Assembly (NCBI GenBank): GCA_027490225.1
Contig: JAIXYK010000007.1
Location: forward strand, 1-64,000
Direction of reading: 5' to 3'
Source of the DNA: Bacteroidota bacterium
GTDB taxonomy: Bacteria > Bacteroidota > Bacteroidia > M30B66
DNA: 64,000 nt
Shown here in pieces: positions 36,145-44,745 of this stretch. A program made the translations under genes and the position numbers. Every line of letters starts with the position of its first letter. Positions within the stretch are counted from its first letter, which is position 1. A model generated the notes under the pieces. The model saw nothing but the letters and a program-made list of their open reading frames with translations. It had not been told where the DNA came from and ran no database searches.

Positions 36145-36822
36145 TCAGTTAGCAACCTTTAATGTCCAACATATCAATAATTGAATACGATACCCTTGAA
36201 GTCCTAAAAACGTTGAGTTAATACCAATTAAAAGATTTGAATATCTACTTAAAGCAGTCGAATAGTTTAGCCCTAATTCCCCAATTACATAAACATTTTC
36301 TCTTTTAAAGGAGTTTTTTAATTCAAAATTGTTTTTTTGTTTTAAATAAGAACCACCTATTCCAAAGTTTAGCCCCCAGTTAGTTTCTTTATTCTTTAAT
36401 CTAAACATTATAATTTCTCTTGCCAATAATCCATGTTGTAAGAAATTTGTATTGTAAAATGAGGACTGCGTAGGTTCTGAACTAGAATAATTTCCTTGGA
36501 AATAATCTAAAGAAACTTGTCTGTAAATTCTTTTATAACTCCCTTTATAATGCCCCAAACCGATATTCCAATTTTTACTTCCTGTGGTTGATCCTCCTAA
36601 AAGTCCTATTGAGTTAGTAAATCCAGCCTTTAAATAAAAAGAAGAATCTAAAGAAACATCCAATTGTCCATTTAATCCTAATGTGTTTAACCCTATATTT
36701 AAATTAGCTTGCCCTTTTCTTGTAAAAAAATTAGGAATATTAGGAGCAACAGTATAACTAGCACAAGATCCAAACAAAAGTAACAACAGAAAAAATAGAT
36801 AAAAGTGTTTTATTGGTCTCAC
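36145..36822 (-). CDS. Predicted barrel-like lipoprotein
   Basis: A 225-residue protein with a lipobox (LLFGSC, Cys at residue 20) after a hydrophobic signal. The mature part has alternating strands (GQANLNIGLNTLGLNGQLDVSLDSSFYLKAGF, then NWNIGLGHYKGSYKRIYRQVSLDYF, then WGLNFGIGGSYL) like a small outer-membrane beta barrel, but the lipobox makes that an unusual combination. GTG start at 36822. No known family. It stands between rlmN and a divergent amidohydrolase gene. Function unknown. Confidence 0.7.
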   Translation of the reverse strand: MRPIKHFYLFFLLLLLFGSCASYTVAPNIPNFFTRKGQANLNIGLNTLGLNGQLDVSLDSSFYLKAGFTNSIGLLGGSTTGSKNWNIGLGHYKGSYKRIYRQVSLDYFQGNYSSSEPTQSSFYNTNFLQHGLLAREIIMFRLKNKETNWGLNFGIGGSYLKQKNNFELKNSFKRENVYVIGELGLNYSTALSRYSNLLIGINSTFLGLQGYRIQLLICWTLKVAN

Positions 36823-36829
36823 GGCTTCG

Positions 36830-36837
36830 TACTTTTG
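36830..36837 (+). promoter_or_regulatory. Candidate -7 box (TACTTTTG) for the amidohydrolase gene
   Basis: Exact TAnnTTTG on the plus strand, 37 nt before the GTG at 36875, in the divergent 36822/36875 gap. A TTG at 36813-36815 is closer (14 nt) than normal for a -33. Confidence 0.4.
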
Positions 36838-36874
36838 AGCAAGTTATACATTTAAAACAACTGTACTAAAAAGC

Positions 36875-38062
36875 GTGAAATTTTATTCAGCAGATGTAGT
36901 TTTTCCTATAGATACAGCAAGCATTCCAAACGGATTGTTAGTTACAGAAGACGATGGAACAATCATCGCTTGTTTATCGCCAGATCATCCAGATTACAAC
37001 TTACAAAATGCAGAAATACTCGCCGGCTGGCTGGTTCCTGGTTTTGTGAATGCACATTGCCACCTAGAATTGTCGCATCTTAAAAACAAAATTCCGCAAC
37101 ATACAGGTTTAGATGGATTTGTGCAGGATTTGATGCGGATGAACAACGCTTCAGACACTGAAAAACAAGAAGCAATACAAGCTGCTGATGCCGAAATGCA
37201 AGCCAATGGAATTGTTGCTGTTGGCGACATTTCAAATTGCAGCGATTCTTTTGCTTTAAAAGGAATTTCAAAAATTCAATATTTCACATTTATTGAGCGA
37301 TTTGGATTTAACCCAGCAGCCGCAGATATTGCTTTTGAATCTGGAAAAACTTTACTTGAAGTGTTGAAGCAATTGCCTCAAAATAACAAAGGAAATTTAA
37401 CACCACATGCTAACTATTCCGTTTCAATTCCGCTGTTAAGAAAAATAGTACATCAATTAGAAATTGAAAAAGGAATATTCACTATCCATAACCAGGAGTC
37501 TGCAAGTGAAAATGAGTTTTTTCAATTTAAAACCGGGAAAATGGTCGAAAGATTTGAGAAAATGAACATTCCCCTGAGCCATTTTGAAGCCAGTGGAAAA
37601 TCCTCCCTAGAAATGATGTTACCTTATTTTCCTTCAAAAATTCCCTTACAGTTGGTGCACAACACTTTTAGCAGCGAGTTAGATATTCAAAAAGCCATTC
37701 AACAAAATAGTAACACATACTTTTGTTTATGCCCAGCTGCTAACATATATATAGAAAACGAGTTGCCTAATCTTGAATGGATTCGGAGGAATACCAATCA
37801 AATTACAATTGGAACCGATAGCCTAGCTTCAAATTCGCAGTTAGACATAGTAGAAGAGCTTATTATACTTCAAAATGCAAATCCGGAAATTCCTGTAAAT
37901 GAGTTATTAAAATGGGGAACGCTAAATGGTGCAAATTATCTTGGATTTTCAAAGAGATTTGGCAGTTTTTCAAAAGGTAAAAAGCCGGGAATTTTTATTT
38001 TATTAGACGTAAATTCATTTTCTTATAAAATAAACTCTAGTGCAAAGAAAGCTATCGTTTGA
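36875..38062 (+). CDS. Amidohydrolase-family metal-dependent hydrolase
   Basis: A 395-residue TIM-barrel hydrolase. The metal-binding opening GFVNAHCHLELSHL (residues about 53-66) carries the HxH pair; TPHANYSVS, IHNQES (near residue 210), LVHNTFSS and GTDSLASNSQLD (near residue 310, with the metal-binding Asp) complete the amidohydrolase pattern. It resembles the deaminase branch (cytosine, guanine or aminofutalosine-type), and Bacteroidota using the futalosine menaquinone route have such enzymes; the substrate is not determined. GTG start. It stands alone between divergent gene 36822 and the split SNF2 gene. Confidence 0.78.
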   Translation: MKFYSADVVFPIDTASIPNGLLVTEDDGTIIACLSPDHPDYNLQNAEILAGWLVPGFVNAHCHLELSHLKNKIPQHTGLDGFVQDLMRMNNASDTEKQEAIQAADAEMQANGIVAVGDISNCSDSFALKGISKIQYFTFIERFGFNPAAADIAFESGKTLLEVLKQLPQNNKGNLTPHANYSVSIPLLRKIVHQLEIEKGIFTIHNQESASENEFFQFKTGKMVERFEKMNIPLSHFEASGKSSLEMMLPYFPSKIPLQLVHNTFSSELDIQKAIQQNSNTYFCLCPAANIYIENELPNLEWIRRNTNQITIGTDSLASNSQLDIVEELIILQNANPEIPVNELLKWGTLNGANYLGFSKRFGSFSKGKKPGIFILLDVNSFSYKINSSAKKAIV

Positions 38063-38125
38063 TTGCGTAAAATTGTAGTTTGTTTAGATGCAAGCTAATT
38101 CTTGCAAAGTGCTTAAAAGTAAATC

Positions 38126-39559
38126 GTGAAAACACAACTTATTTATAGTTTTTATAAACACCCTACTTATGGTTTAAGTTTGGAAGCCTTTATTGTTGAT
38201 TTGCTAGATAACAAAGCATTCTCTTATCAATACAAGCGAATAAATTATGAAATGATTTCCGATTATGGGTATCCTTTTACAGAAAATGATGTGAAGATAA
38301 TCAAGAAGATTGAGGACCTTTCACTTAAAAATATTGAGAAGCATTTTAATCCTAAAAAAGTAAAACTGGAGGTTTTTCTTGAGAAACTCTCAAAAGACAA
38401 AGAGCAATTGAAAATAGTTTCAGCCTATTTTGATAAAAGAGTTGCTTATTGCCTGGCACATTTAAAAGGCCAAAAAGTGTATTGGAAAAATCGCAATTCT
38501 GATCATCCAGGGATGATTCCATTGAATGTATTAGAAACTCCTGCGAAGCTTATATATTTTTTTAGTAAAACAGAAGACGGTATTTCTTACAGACTCGAAA
38601 TGCGTTATAAAGACCAGGTTATTTCTCTTCAAAAACCTGGTACAGAAGTCATCAGCAATGAGCCTGCCTGGTTAAAACACATGGATAATGTGTATCATTT
38701 TTCTGACCCAACAGATGGACAAAAATTAATGCCTTTCCTAAACAAGGAAGAGGTTTTAATTCCAGATAGATTATCAGAATTTTATTTGAGCTCCTTTATG
38801 TTGAAGGCTTCAAAAAAGTTTGATGTTAGGTATGAAGGCTTCAATGTTAAAGAAACTCCAGATAATAAGAAAGCTGTTTTAAGCATTGAAAAAGACGTTG
38901 CTGGAAATGCAGTTTTTCAAATCGGTTATTTTTATGACTCAATGTATATTACTGCAGCTCAGGAAAACGAAGTAATAGTAAAGTTGCAAAAACATGAAAA
39001 TGATTTGCAATTGCTCAGATATCAAAGAAATCTTAAATGGGAAAAAGAGTTTGAAAAAATGTTGGGCAAGTTAGATTTGGTGATTTCAAAACCTTCATGG
39101 TTTATACCCAACACATTGAAAGATGGTAAGATTAGTTTCGAAAAATTAGTTGCTTGGTTAAGCGAAAAGCGAACTGAATTGGCAGCATTTAATATTGAAA
39201 TAGAAGCCAATCAAGCCGGAAAGCAGTATAGTTTTAATGAGGCAAAATTTCAAACCAAGAACATCAGCGAAAATGAAGACTGGTTCGACATTCATATTGT
39301 AGTTTTGATTGAGCCATTTGAAATTCCTTTCGTTAAGTTTAAAAAACACATTCAAGATAAAAAACGCGATTATACCTTGCCAGACGGAAGAATATTTCTT
39401 TTGCCGGAAGCTTGGTTCGTTCAATATTCTGACATTTTTGAAGTGGATGAAAGTGACGAAACTTCCATTAGAATTCATAAACAACACCAAGGTCTTTTGC
39501 AAGGGCATCCAATTTTAAATGGAGAAATTGAACCAAACGCTAAAGCTGCGGTCACATGA
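38126..39559 (+). CDS. N-terminal half of SNF2-family helicase, ended by an in-frame TGA
   Basis: This 477-residue reading frame ends at TGA 39557-39559 but carries on in the same frame into the helicase at 39596 with no indel. The N-terminal region is the uncharacterised domain that precedes the helicase core in long (about 970 residue) bacterial SNF2 proteins; together the frames would give 983 residues plus the stop. It begins at GTG 38126 and shows no transmembrane or signal segment. Composition is K- and E-rich with many aromatic residues, in good coding style right up to the stop. It may be a nonsense-disrupted gene, two separately made proteins, or a readthrough product. Confidence 0.75.
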   Translation: MKTQLIYSFYKHPTYGLSLEAFIVDLLDNKAFSYQYKRINYEMISDYGYPFTENDVKIIKKIEDLSLKNIEKHFNPKKVKLEVFLEKLSKDKEQLKIVSAYFDKRVAYCLAHLKGQKVYWKNRNSDHPGMIPLNVLETPAKLIYFFSKTEDGISYRLEMRYKDQVISLQKPGTEVISNEPAWLKHMDNVYHFSDPTDGQKLMPFLNKEEVLIPDRLSEFYLSSFMLKASKKFDVRYEGFNVKETPDNKKAVLSIEKDVAGNAVFQIGYFYDSMYITAAQENEVIVKLQKHENDLQLLRYQRNLKWEKEFEKMLGKLDLVISKPSWFIPNTLKDGKISFEKLVAWLSEKRTELAAFNIEIEANQAGKQYSFNEAKFQTKNISENEDWFDIHIVVLIEPFEIPFVKFKKHIQDKKRDYTLPDGRIFLLPEAWFVQYSDIFEVDESDETSIRIHKQHQGLLQGHPILNGEIEPNAKAAVT

Positions 39560-39597
39560 CTGAATAATAAACCTGAATATGATATTCCCTCAGGTTT
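39557..39597 (+). promoter_or_regulatory. UGA-C stop plus downstream stem-loop in the SNF2 linker
   Basis: The stop is TGA followed by C (the weakly terminating UGAC tetranucleotide, also the RF2 recoding site context). Nine nt on, AAACCTGA (39569-39576) and TCAGGTTT (39590-39597) are perfect 8-bp arms around a 13-nt loop. The 3' arm overlaps the TTG at 39596 that could start the second half. It fits neither a T-tailed terminator nor a complete SECIS (no G in the first two loop bases). Confidence 0.55.
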
Positions 39598-41080
39598 GAA
39601 TGGAACACTAAGGGATTATCAGAAAAAAGGATACGACTGGTTATGCCATTTGGCAGAAAAAAACTTAGGAGCTTGTCTTGCAGATGACATGGGCTTAGGC
39701 AAAACCTTACAAGTTATTGCTGTATTACAAAGGGTAAAAGAGCAAATTGTAATTACCAGAGAATTAAAAGCCTCAGAAGAAACTAAATTTGTTCAGCTAG
39801 ATATTTTTGATGACGGAACTGCCGTTGCACCTGAAAAAGTAAGTGCCTGCAACTTAATAGTAATGGCCCCATCTCTTATATATAATTGGGAAAATGAATT
39901 GAAAAAGTTTGCTCCTCAGCTCAAAGTCTATAAGTATTTAGGACAACGTAGGAACCTTATTCAAGAAAGCATAGATTTTTACGATGTAGTGCTTACTACT
40001 TATGGCGTAATTAGAAATGACGTAAAGGATTTGCAAAAATTCACTTTTGAGTATATTATTTTAGATGAAAGCCAATTAATAAAGAATTCAAGTTCAGCTA
40101 GTTTTCAATCAGTGAAACTGCTGAAAGGAAATAAAAGGGTTGTTTTAACGGGAACTCCTGTAGAAAACTCACTCACAGATTTATGGTCTCAACTTACCTT
40201 TCTCCAACCTGGCTTATTGGGCAGTTTTAAATATTTTAAACAAGAGTTTGTGGTTGGAATTGAACAACAGAAAGATGCTACCAAGCTCGAAAAGTTAAGG
40301 AAGATTATTCAACCGTTTATTTTAAGAAGAACCAAAGAAGAAGTTGCTCCTGAGTTGCCAGACATTACACGCAATGTTAATTATTGCGAAATGAATGCAG
40401 AACAAAAAGATTTGTACGAAAGTGAGAAGTCTGTTTATCGCAATAAAATAATGGAAGTTATTGCAAGTGAAGGTATTGACCGCAGTCAAATAATGATTTT
40501 ACGAGGTTTAATGCAATTGAGAAAATTGGCCATTCATCCTGTGTTAAATGATGCCAATTATACTGGTAGTTCGGGAAAGCTGGAAGAAATTATGAGCCGA
40601 TTGGCATTAATAAAAGATGAAAATAGAAAAGTGCTCATTTTTTCGCCTTTTGTAAAACACTTGTATCTGATTAGAGAACAGTTGAAGTTAACCGGAACAT
40701 CTTATTCTTTCCTGGCTGGTGAAGTGCTTCAGCAACACAGAGCTTCAGTAATTTCAGAATTCGATAAACATAAAGGACACCGAGTTTTCTTAATCCAGTT
40801 AAAAACTGGAGGAGCTGGTTTGAATCTAACGGAAGCAGATTGTGTTTTTTTAATTGACCCATGGTGGAATCCTGCAGCTGAAGAACAAGCAATTGCACGA
40901 GCTCATAGAATTGGACAAAAAAAGCAAGTTTTTGTATGGCGTTTTATTACAAAAGATACCATTGAAGAAAAGATTTTGAAATTGCAGCAACGTAAGTCCC
41001 GTCTTGCTTTTGATGTTATTGAACATACCAATACTTTTGGAAAAATAACAGAAGAAGACCTGAAAGAATTATTTGGGTAA
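39596..41080 (+). CDS. SNF2-family helicase core (C-terminal half of interrupted gene)
   Basis: A 494-residue ATP-dependent DNA translocase core. It has the Q-motif-like LRDYQKKGYDWL, motif I DDMGLGKT (residues 30-37, Lys36), motif II DESQ (ILDESQLIKNSSS, near residue 155, instead of DEAH or DEAQ), LTGTPVENSLTDLWSQL, QPFILRRTKEEVAPELP, and in the second RecA domain VLIFSPFVKHL, LIQLKTGGAGLNLTEADCVFLIDPWWNPAAEEQAIARAHRIGQKKQVFVWRFI. All motifs are intact, so this half may be active. TTG 39596 is the only plausible start after the stop; the frame is open from 39560. It ends 11 bp before xseA. Known relatives remodel nucleoprotein or act in repair; the role here is unknown. Confidence 0.85.
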   Translation: MNGTLRDYQKKGYDWLCHLAEKNLGACLADDMGLGKTLQVIAVLQRVKEQIVITRELKASEETKFVQLDIFDDGTAVAPEKVSACNLIVMAPSLIYNWENELKKFAPQLKVYKYLGQRRNLIQESIDFYDVVLTTYGVIRNDVKDLQKFTFEYIILDESQLIKNSSSASFQSVKLLKGNKRVVLTGTPVENSLTDLWSQLTFLQPGLLGSFKYFKQEFVVGIEQQKDATKLEKLRKIIQPFILRRTKEEVAPELPDITRNVNYCEMNAEQKDLYESEKSVYRNKIMEVIASEGIDRSQIMILRGLMQLRKLAIHPVLNDANYTGSSGKLEEIMSRLALIKDENRKVLIFSPFVKHLYLIREQLKLTGTSYSFLAGEVLQQHRASVISEFDKHKGHRVFLIQLKTGGAGLNLTEADCVFLIDPWWNPAAEEQAIARAHRIGQKKQVFVWRFITKDTIEEKILKLQQRKSRLAFDVIEHTNTFGKITEEDLKELFG

Positions 41081-41091
41081 ATTGTACCGTT

Positions 41092-42534
41092 TTGCATACC
41101 GAAAAGAAATACATCAAACTCTCTGACCTCACCAATTGGATTCAAAGAACCATTGAGGAAAAGTTTGTTATGCAAACATTTTGGGTGGTGGCAGAAATTG
41201 CCAGCCTTTCTCATTATGCTCAAAAAAACACCTATTATTTCGACCTGATTGAGAAAGAAGAAGCCTCAGGTAAAATGGCAGCCCAACTTAAAGCTGCGGC
41301 ATTTAACCAAGCTTACAGTGAAATTGAACAATTTACGCTTGTAACCGGTCAGGCTTTTCAAAATGGTATTCAGGTTCTTTGCAATGTTTCGATTGGTTTT
41401 CACCCAGTTTATGGATTACGTGCTAATCTTTTAAACATTGATACTTCATTTACAATTGGCCAATTACAAAAACAACGCGATGCCACTTTAGCAAGGCTTT
41501 TAAAAGAAAATACCGATGCAGTTACATTGGTTGATGGTCGTTATATCACCCGAAATCAGTTACTAAAACTGCCTTTAGTATTGCAAAAAGTGGCCGTAGT
41601 TTCTTCGCAAAATTCTGCTGGACTGCAAGATTTTCTGCACACCATTTCACAGAATCCGCATCATTATGTAATTGAAACCGAATTGTTTCATGTAAATGTG
41701 CAAGGCGACGACAATGGAAAACAAATTGTAACGCGGTTTTTAGAAATTTACGAGCGTATTAATGATTTTGATTTGGTGGTGGTAATAAGAGGTGGAGGTT
41801 CACAAACTGATTTTATTTTGTTTGATGCTTACCCGATTGCAAAAGCAATTGCACGATTTCCTATACCGATTTTTACGGGTTTGGGCCATTTAAAAGATGT
41901 ATCAATCTCTGATTTAATGGCGCATACAGCCCTAAAAACGCCAACCAAAGTTGCTGAGTTTATCATAGAACACAACCGAAAGTTTGAAGAATATCTCTTG
42001 CGCTATCAAAGCAGATTGGTAATTAAAGTGCAAGAAAAAATGAATACTCAATTACAATGGATTCAGCAATTGCAATCGGCCGTTGTAATTGGTGCTCAGC
42101 AGAAATTAAATAGTAGTAATAATCGATTGACCCAACTTCAAAACGGTATTAGCAGGCTAAGTTTAAAAGAAATAGAAGATGCTAAGCGCTTATTAGCTGT
42201 GCTAACTTCCGACTTAACCTCCAAACCAAAACAAATTGTTCAACAACAAATGCATGTTTTGGAGTTGATGAAAACAAATATTGTCAACGATTCTAAAGGT
42301 AAAATTGAGAATAAAACCCTGGCTTTAGAAAATTACACCACACTTTTTAGGTTGTTAAGTCCTGCACAAACATTAAAAAGAGGATTCGCCATTGTTAAAA
42401 AAGACACAAAAATTTTAACCAATGCAGATAACATTCATATTGGTGATAGCATTACCGTATATTTGTCTGACTCTCAAATAACAAGCAATGTCACCGAAAA
42501 ACAGCAAAATACCGAGCGAGGATTTGACTTATGA
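41092..42534 (+). CDS. xseA: Exodeoxyribonuclease VII large subunit
   Basis: A 480-residue nuclease subunit. The N-terminal OB-fold region (YIKLSDLTNWIQRTIEEKFVMQTFWVVAEIASLSHYAQKNTYYFDLIEK) and the catalytic domain (VAVVSSQNSAGLQDFLHTI, VVVIRGGGSQTDFILFDAYPIAKAIARFPIPIFTGLGHLKDVSISDLMAHTALKTPTKVAEFI) are complete, with a long coiled-coil-like C-terminal region. With XseB it degrades single-stranded DNA. TTG start at 41092. The reading frame ends 47 nt inside xseB, so the two subunits are translationally coupled. DNA-processing neighbours include the SNF2 gene upstream. Confidence 0.95.
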   Translation: MHTEKKYIKLSDLTNWIQRTIEEKFVMQTFWVVAEIASLSHYAQKNTYYFDLIEKEEASGKMAAQLKAAAFNQAYSEIEQFTLVTGQAFQNGIQVLCNVSIGFHPVYGLRANLLNIDTSFTIGQLQKQRDATLARLLKENTDAVTLVDGRYITRNQLLKLPLVLQKVAVVSSQNSAGLQDFLHTISQNPHHYVIETELFHVNVQGDDNGKQIVTRFLEIYERINDFDLVVVIRGGGSQTDFILFDAYPIAKAIARFPIPIFTGLGHLKDVSISDLMAHTALKTPTKVAEFIIEHNRKFEEYLLRYQSRLVIKVQEKMNTQLQWIQQLQSAVVIGAQQKLNSSNNRLTQLQNGISRLSLKEIEDAKRLLAVLTSDLTSKPKQIVQQQMHVLELMKTNIVNDSKGKIENKTLALENYTTLFRLLSPAQTLKRGFAIVKKDTKILTNADNIHIGDSITVYLSDSQITSNVTEKQQNTERGFDL

Positions 42535-42718
42535 AATCGCATTTCAGGAATTAAAAGATATTGCCCTGGAAATTGAGAACGACAGTGTAACAGTTGATGT
42601 GTTGGCAGATAAAGTAAAACGTGCTTCAGAGTTAATACAGTTTTGTCAAATAAAATTAAGAAGCACGGAGGCCGAAATTACCAGTATTATCAAGCAAATG
42701 GAAAGTAAATCAGCATGA
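42488..42718 (+). CDS. xseB: Exodeoxyribonuclease VII small subunit
   Basis: A 76-residue protein with the XseB pattern LTYEIAFQELKDIALEIENDSVTVDVLADKVKRASELIQFCQIKLRSTEAEI (residues about 13-65). XseB is the small helical subunit that binds the C-terminal part of XseA. Length is normal. The ATG at 42488 lies inside xseA, giving a 47-nt overlap in a different frame. It is followed 7 bp on by a secreted esterase gene. Confidence 0.94.
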   Translation: MSPKNSKIPSEDLTYEIAFQELKDIALEIENDSVTVDVLADKVKRASELIQFCQIKLRSTEAEITSIIKQMESKSA

Positions 42719-42725
42719 TATTTTA

Positions 42726-44144
42726 ATGAAAAAAGGGTTCTTTATTTTATTTTCATTGCTTGCATTTTTAAATGTTTATGGACAAGTTCCGTACACACAA
42801 GAACTTTTTAATTATAGTGTTGAAACAGATATTGTTTATGGCATTGCTTCTAATTATGCTGGAAATCCAGATACCTTAAAACTCGATATTTATAAACCTG
42901 TAGCAGATAATAATCAAAAAAGGCCAATACTTGTTTTAGTGCATGGCGGTGCTTGGGTTGGAGGAACCAAAACAGATGGCGAAGTGCAAAGCCTTGCGCA
43001 ACTTTTTGCGAAACGCGGCTATGTTGTTGCCTCCATTAATTACAGGTTGGGAATGCATCCATCTGCAGGAGGCGGAAGTAATACCGCAACCTGTACCTTG
43101 GTTACACCAGAAGCAAATTGTGCTTATGTTGCTGATTCAGCCGAAGTTGTTCGTGCAATTTACCGTGGAATGCAAGATGTAAAAGGTGCTGTTCGGTTTA
43201 TGAAAGGCAGGGCTGCAATAGATTCTACTTGCAAAGAAAATACATATTTGAGTGGAATAAGTGCTGGTGGATTTTGTGCATTGGCTGCAGCGTTCTTAGA
43301 TGTAGAGGCTGAAAAACCAATTACCACATTTTTACTTCCTGACGCCGAGCAACCTGCAAATTCCCTTAATTATTGTCACAATTATTTTAATGAAACAGAT
43401 GCCAGCATTAACAGAGTGCGTCCAGATTTGGGAAGTATTGAAGGAGATGTAGCTTTAAATGGCAATTCTTCGAAAGTAAAAGGTGTAGCAAATTTCTATG
43501 GAGGAATGCTTACTAATTTGTTTGAGCAATATGCAGATGAAACTCCATTATTATATTTATTTCATCAAACAGCTGATGTTGTAGTGACTTGCGCCAGAGC
43601 GCCAATATTATCGAATCTTAGTTATGACTGTTTAGACCCATTAGGATTTTTAGGTTGTAATCATATTTGGAATATGCCATGGTCTTACGGCTCGTGTTCA
43701 ATTACTTCGCTTATAGAAAATAGCCCAGAACCTGTGCAATTTCAAAATGCAATTGTAAACAATGGAGGTCCTAATTGCTTATTGCAACCACCTGGTCATT
43801 CCATTTTAAATTTTCCTGAAAGGGTGAATGAAATAACTAATTTTTTTGGGGAGCGGATTTTAACAGTAGAACAAAGTAATTGCGAGAACCCAACAGGAAT
43901 TGCAAATGTAAAAAGTGCAATTAAAATTTTTCCAAATCCAGGAAATGAGCAAATTCGGGTAGAATTACCATTTGTACCTGATAAATTTGAAATTACAGAT
44001 TTAAACGGACGTGTACTTGTTTCTAAGTTTACCAATCAAAAAGAAATAATTGTTGAAACTAGTTTTCTTTCGAAAGGACTGTATTTATTGAATTGTTTCT
44101 CGAGTAGTGGAGAAAAATTTACATTTAAATGGATACACGATTAA
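42726..44144 (+). CDS. Secreted alpha/beta hydrolase (carboxylesterase-like) with T9SS type A sorting signal
   Basis: A 472-residue exported enzyme with a signal peptide ending NVYGQ. It has the esterase/lipase oxyanion motif HGGAW (residues 73-77), the nucleophile elbow GISAGG (Ser179), and a probable catalytic His in PGHSILNFP (near residue 355). The substrate is not evident; the fold resembles BD-FAE or carboxylesterase-type enzymes. The C-terminal KIFPNPGNEQIRVELPF to LSKGLYLLNCFSSSG is a type A T9SS signal, so it should be on the surface or outside the cell. It lies 7 bp after xseB and 46 bp before the sigma factor gene. Confidence 0.88.
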   Translation: MKKGFFILFSLLAFLNVYGQVPYTQELFNYSVETDIVYGIASNYAGNPDTLKLDIYKPVADNNQKRPILVLVHGGAWVGGTKTDGEVQSLAQLFAKRGYVVASINYRLGMHPSAGGGSNTATCTLVTPEANCAYVADSAEVVRAIYRGMQDVKGAVRFMKGRAAIDSTCKENTYLSGISAGGFCALAAAFLDVEAEKPITTFLLPDAEQPANSLNYCHNYFNETDASINRVRPDLGSIEGDVALNGNSSKVKGVANFYGGMLTNLFEQYADETPLLYLFHQTADVVVTCARAPILSNLSYDCLDPLGFLGCNHIWNMPWSYGSCSITSLIENSPEPVQFQNAIVNNGGPNCLLQPPGHSILNFPERVNEITNFFGERILTVEQSNCENPTGIANVKSAIKIFPNPGNEQIRVELPFVPDKFEITDLNGRVLVSKFTNQKEIIVETSFLSKGLYLLNCFSSSGEKFTFKWIHD

Positions 44145-44172
44145 ATGCTGTATTTAATTAAGGTCAATACCC

Positions 44173-44180
44173 TAAATTTG
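44173..44180 (+). promoter_or_regulatory. Candidate -7 box (TAAATTTG) for the sigma factor gene
   Basis: Exact TAnnTTTG ending 10 nt before the TTG start at 44191. No TTG at -33 spacing. Confidence 0.45.
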
Positions 44181-44190
44181 CCAACTTAGT

Positions 44191-44745
44191 TTGACAGTCA
44201 CTGAAACATATACAGAAGAAACTCAATTAGTAGCCAGTCTAATTAAAAAAGACAAAGCTGCTTTTGAATACCTTTATGACAACTACAAGGCTGCACTTTT
44301 TGGTGTAATTTCGAGAATGATACAACCAGATGAAGCAGCCGAAGATGTATTGCAAGATGTATTTATTAAAATATACCACAATATTGAGAAATTTGATGCC
44401 AGTAAAGGCAGGCTTTATACTTGGTTATTGAATGTAACAAGGAATTATTGTATTGATAAAATAAGAAGCTCGGACCAAAAAAACCAAAATAAAAACCGAA
44501 GTATTGACTATCTCGTACCTGATATTAATAATCAATTATTTACAGGAATTTCTGTTGACCATATTGGATTAAGAAAATTGGTAAATTCCTTAGTTCCAGA
44601 GCAAAGAGAAATTATAGAGCGCATGTATTTTGAAGGATATACCCAAACTGAAGTAGCTGAAATAATGAACATTCCGCTGGGAACAGTTAAGACCAGGGCA
44701 CGTGCAGCCATCTTGAAATTAAGAACACTTTTCGATACACCGTGA
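44191..44745 (+). CDS. ECF-type RNA polymerase sigma factor
   Basis: A 184-residue sigma-70-family protein of the extracytoplasmic function class. Region 2 (YLYDNYKAALFGVISRMI, then EAAEDVLQDVFIKIYHNIEKFDASKGRLYTWLLNVTRNYCIDKIRS, residues about 30-95) and region 4 (QREIIERMYFEGYTQTEVAEIMNIPLGTVKTRARAAILKLRTLF, about 138-180) are intact, with a helix-turn-helix in the latter. It directs RNA polymerase to a regulon set by the partner anti-sigma factor. TTG 44191 is the only start that fits. It overlaps the anti-sigma gene by 4 nt. The regulon cannot be read here; the following M36 protease gene is a candidate target. Confidence 0.93.
   Translation: MTVTETYTEETQLVASLIKKDKAAFEYLYDNYKAALFGVISRMIQPDEAAEDVLQDVFIKIYHNIEKFDASKGRLYTWLLNVTRNYCIDKIRSSDQKNQNKNRSIDYLVPDINNQLFTGISVDHIGLRKLVNSLVPEQREIIERMYFEGYTQTEVAEIMNIPLGTVKTRARAAILKLRTLFDTP

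Noticed and set aside
39557-39559. Selenocysteine at the internal UGA of the SNF2 gene
   Set aside because: No redox motif around the site, a linker position, and the loop lacks the early G of a bacterial SECIS consensus. No selenocysteine genes are in the window.
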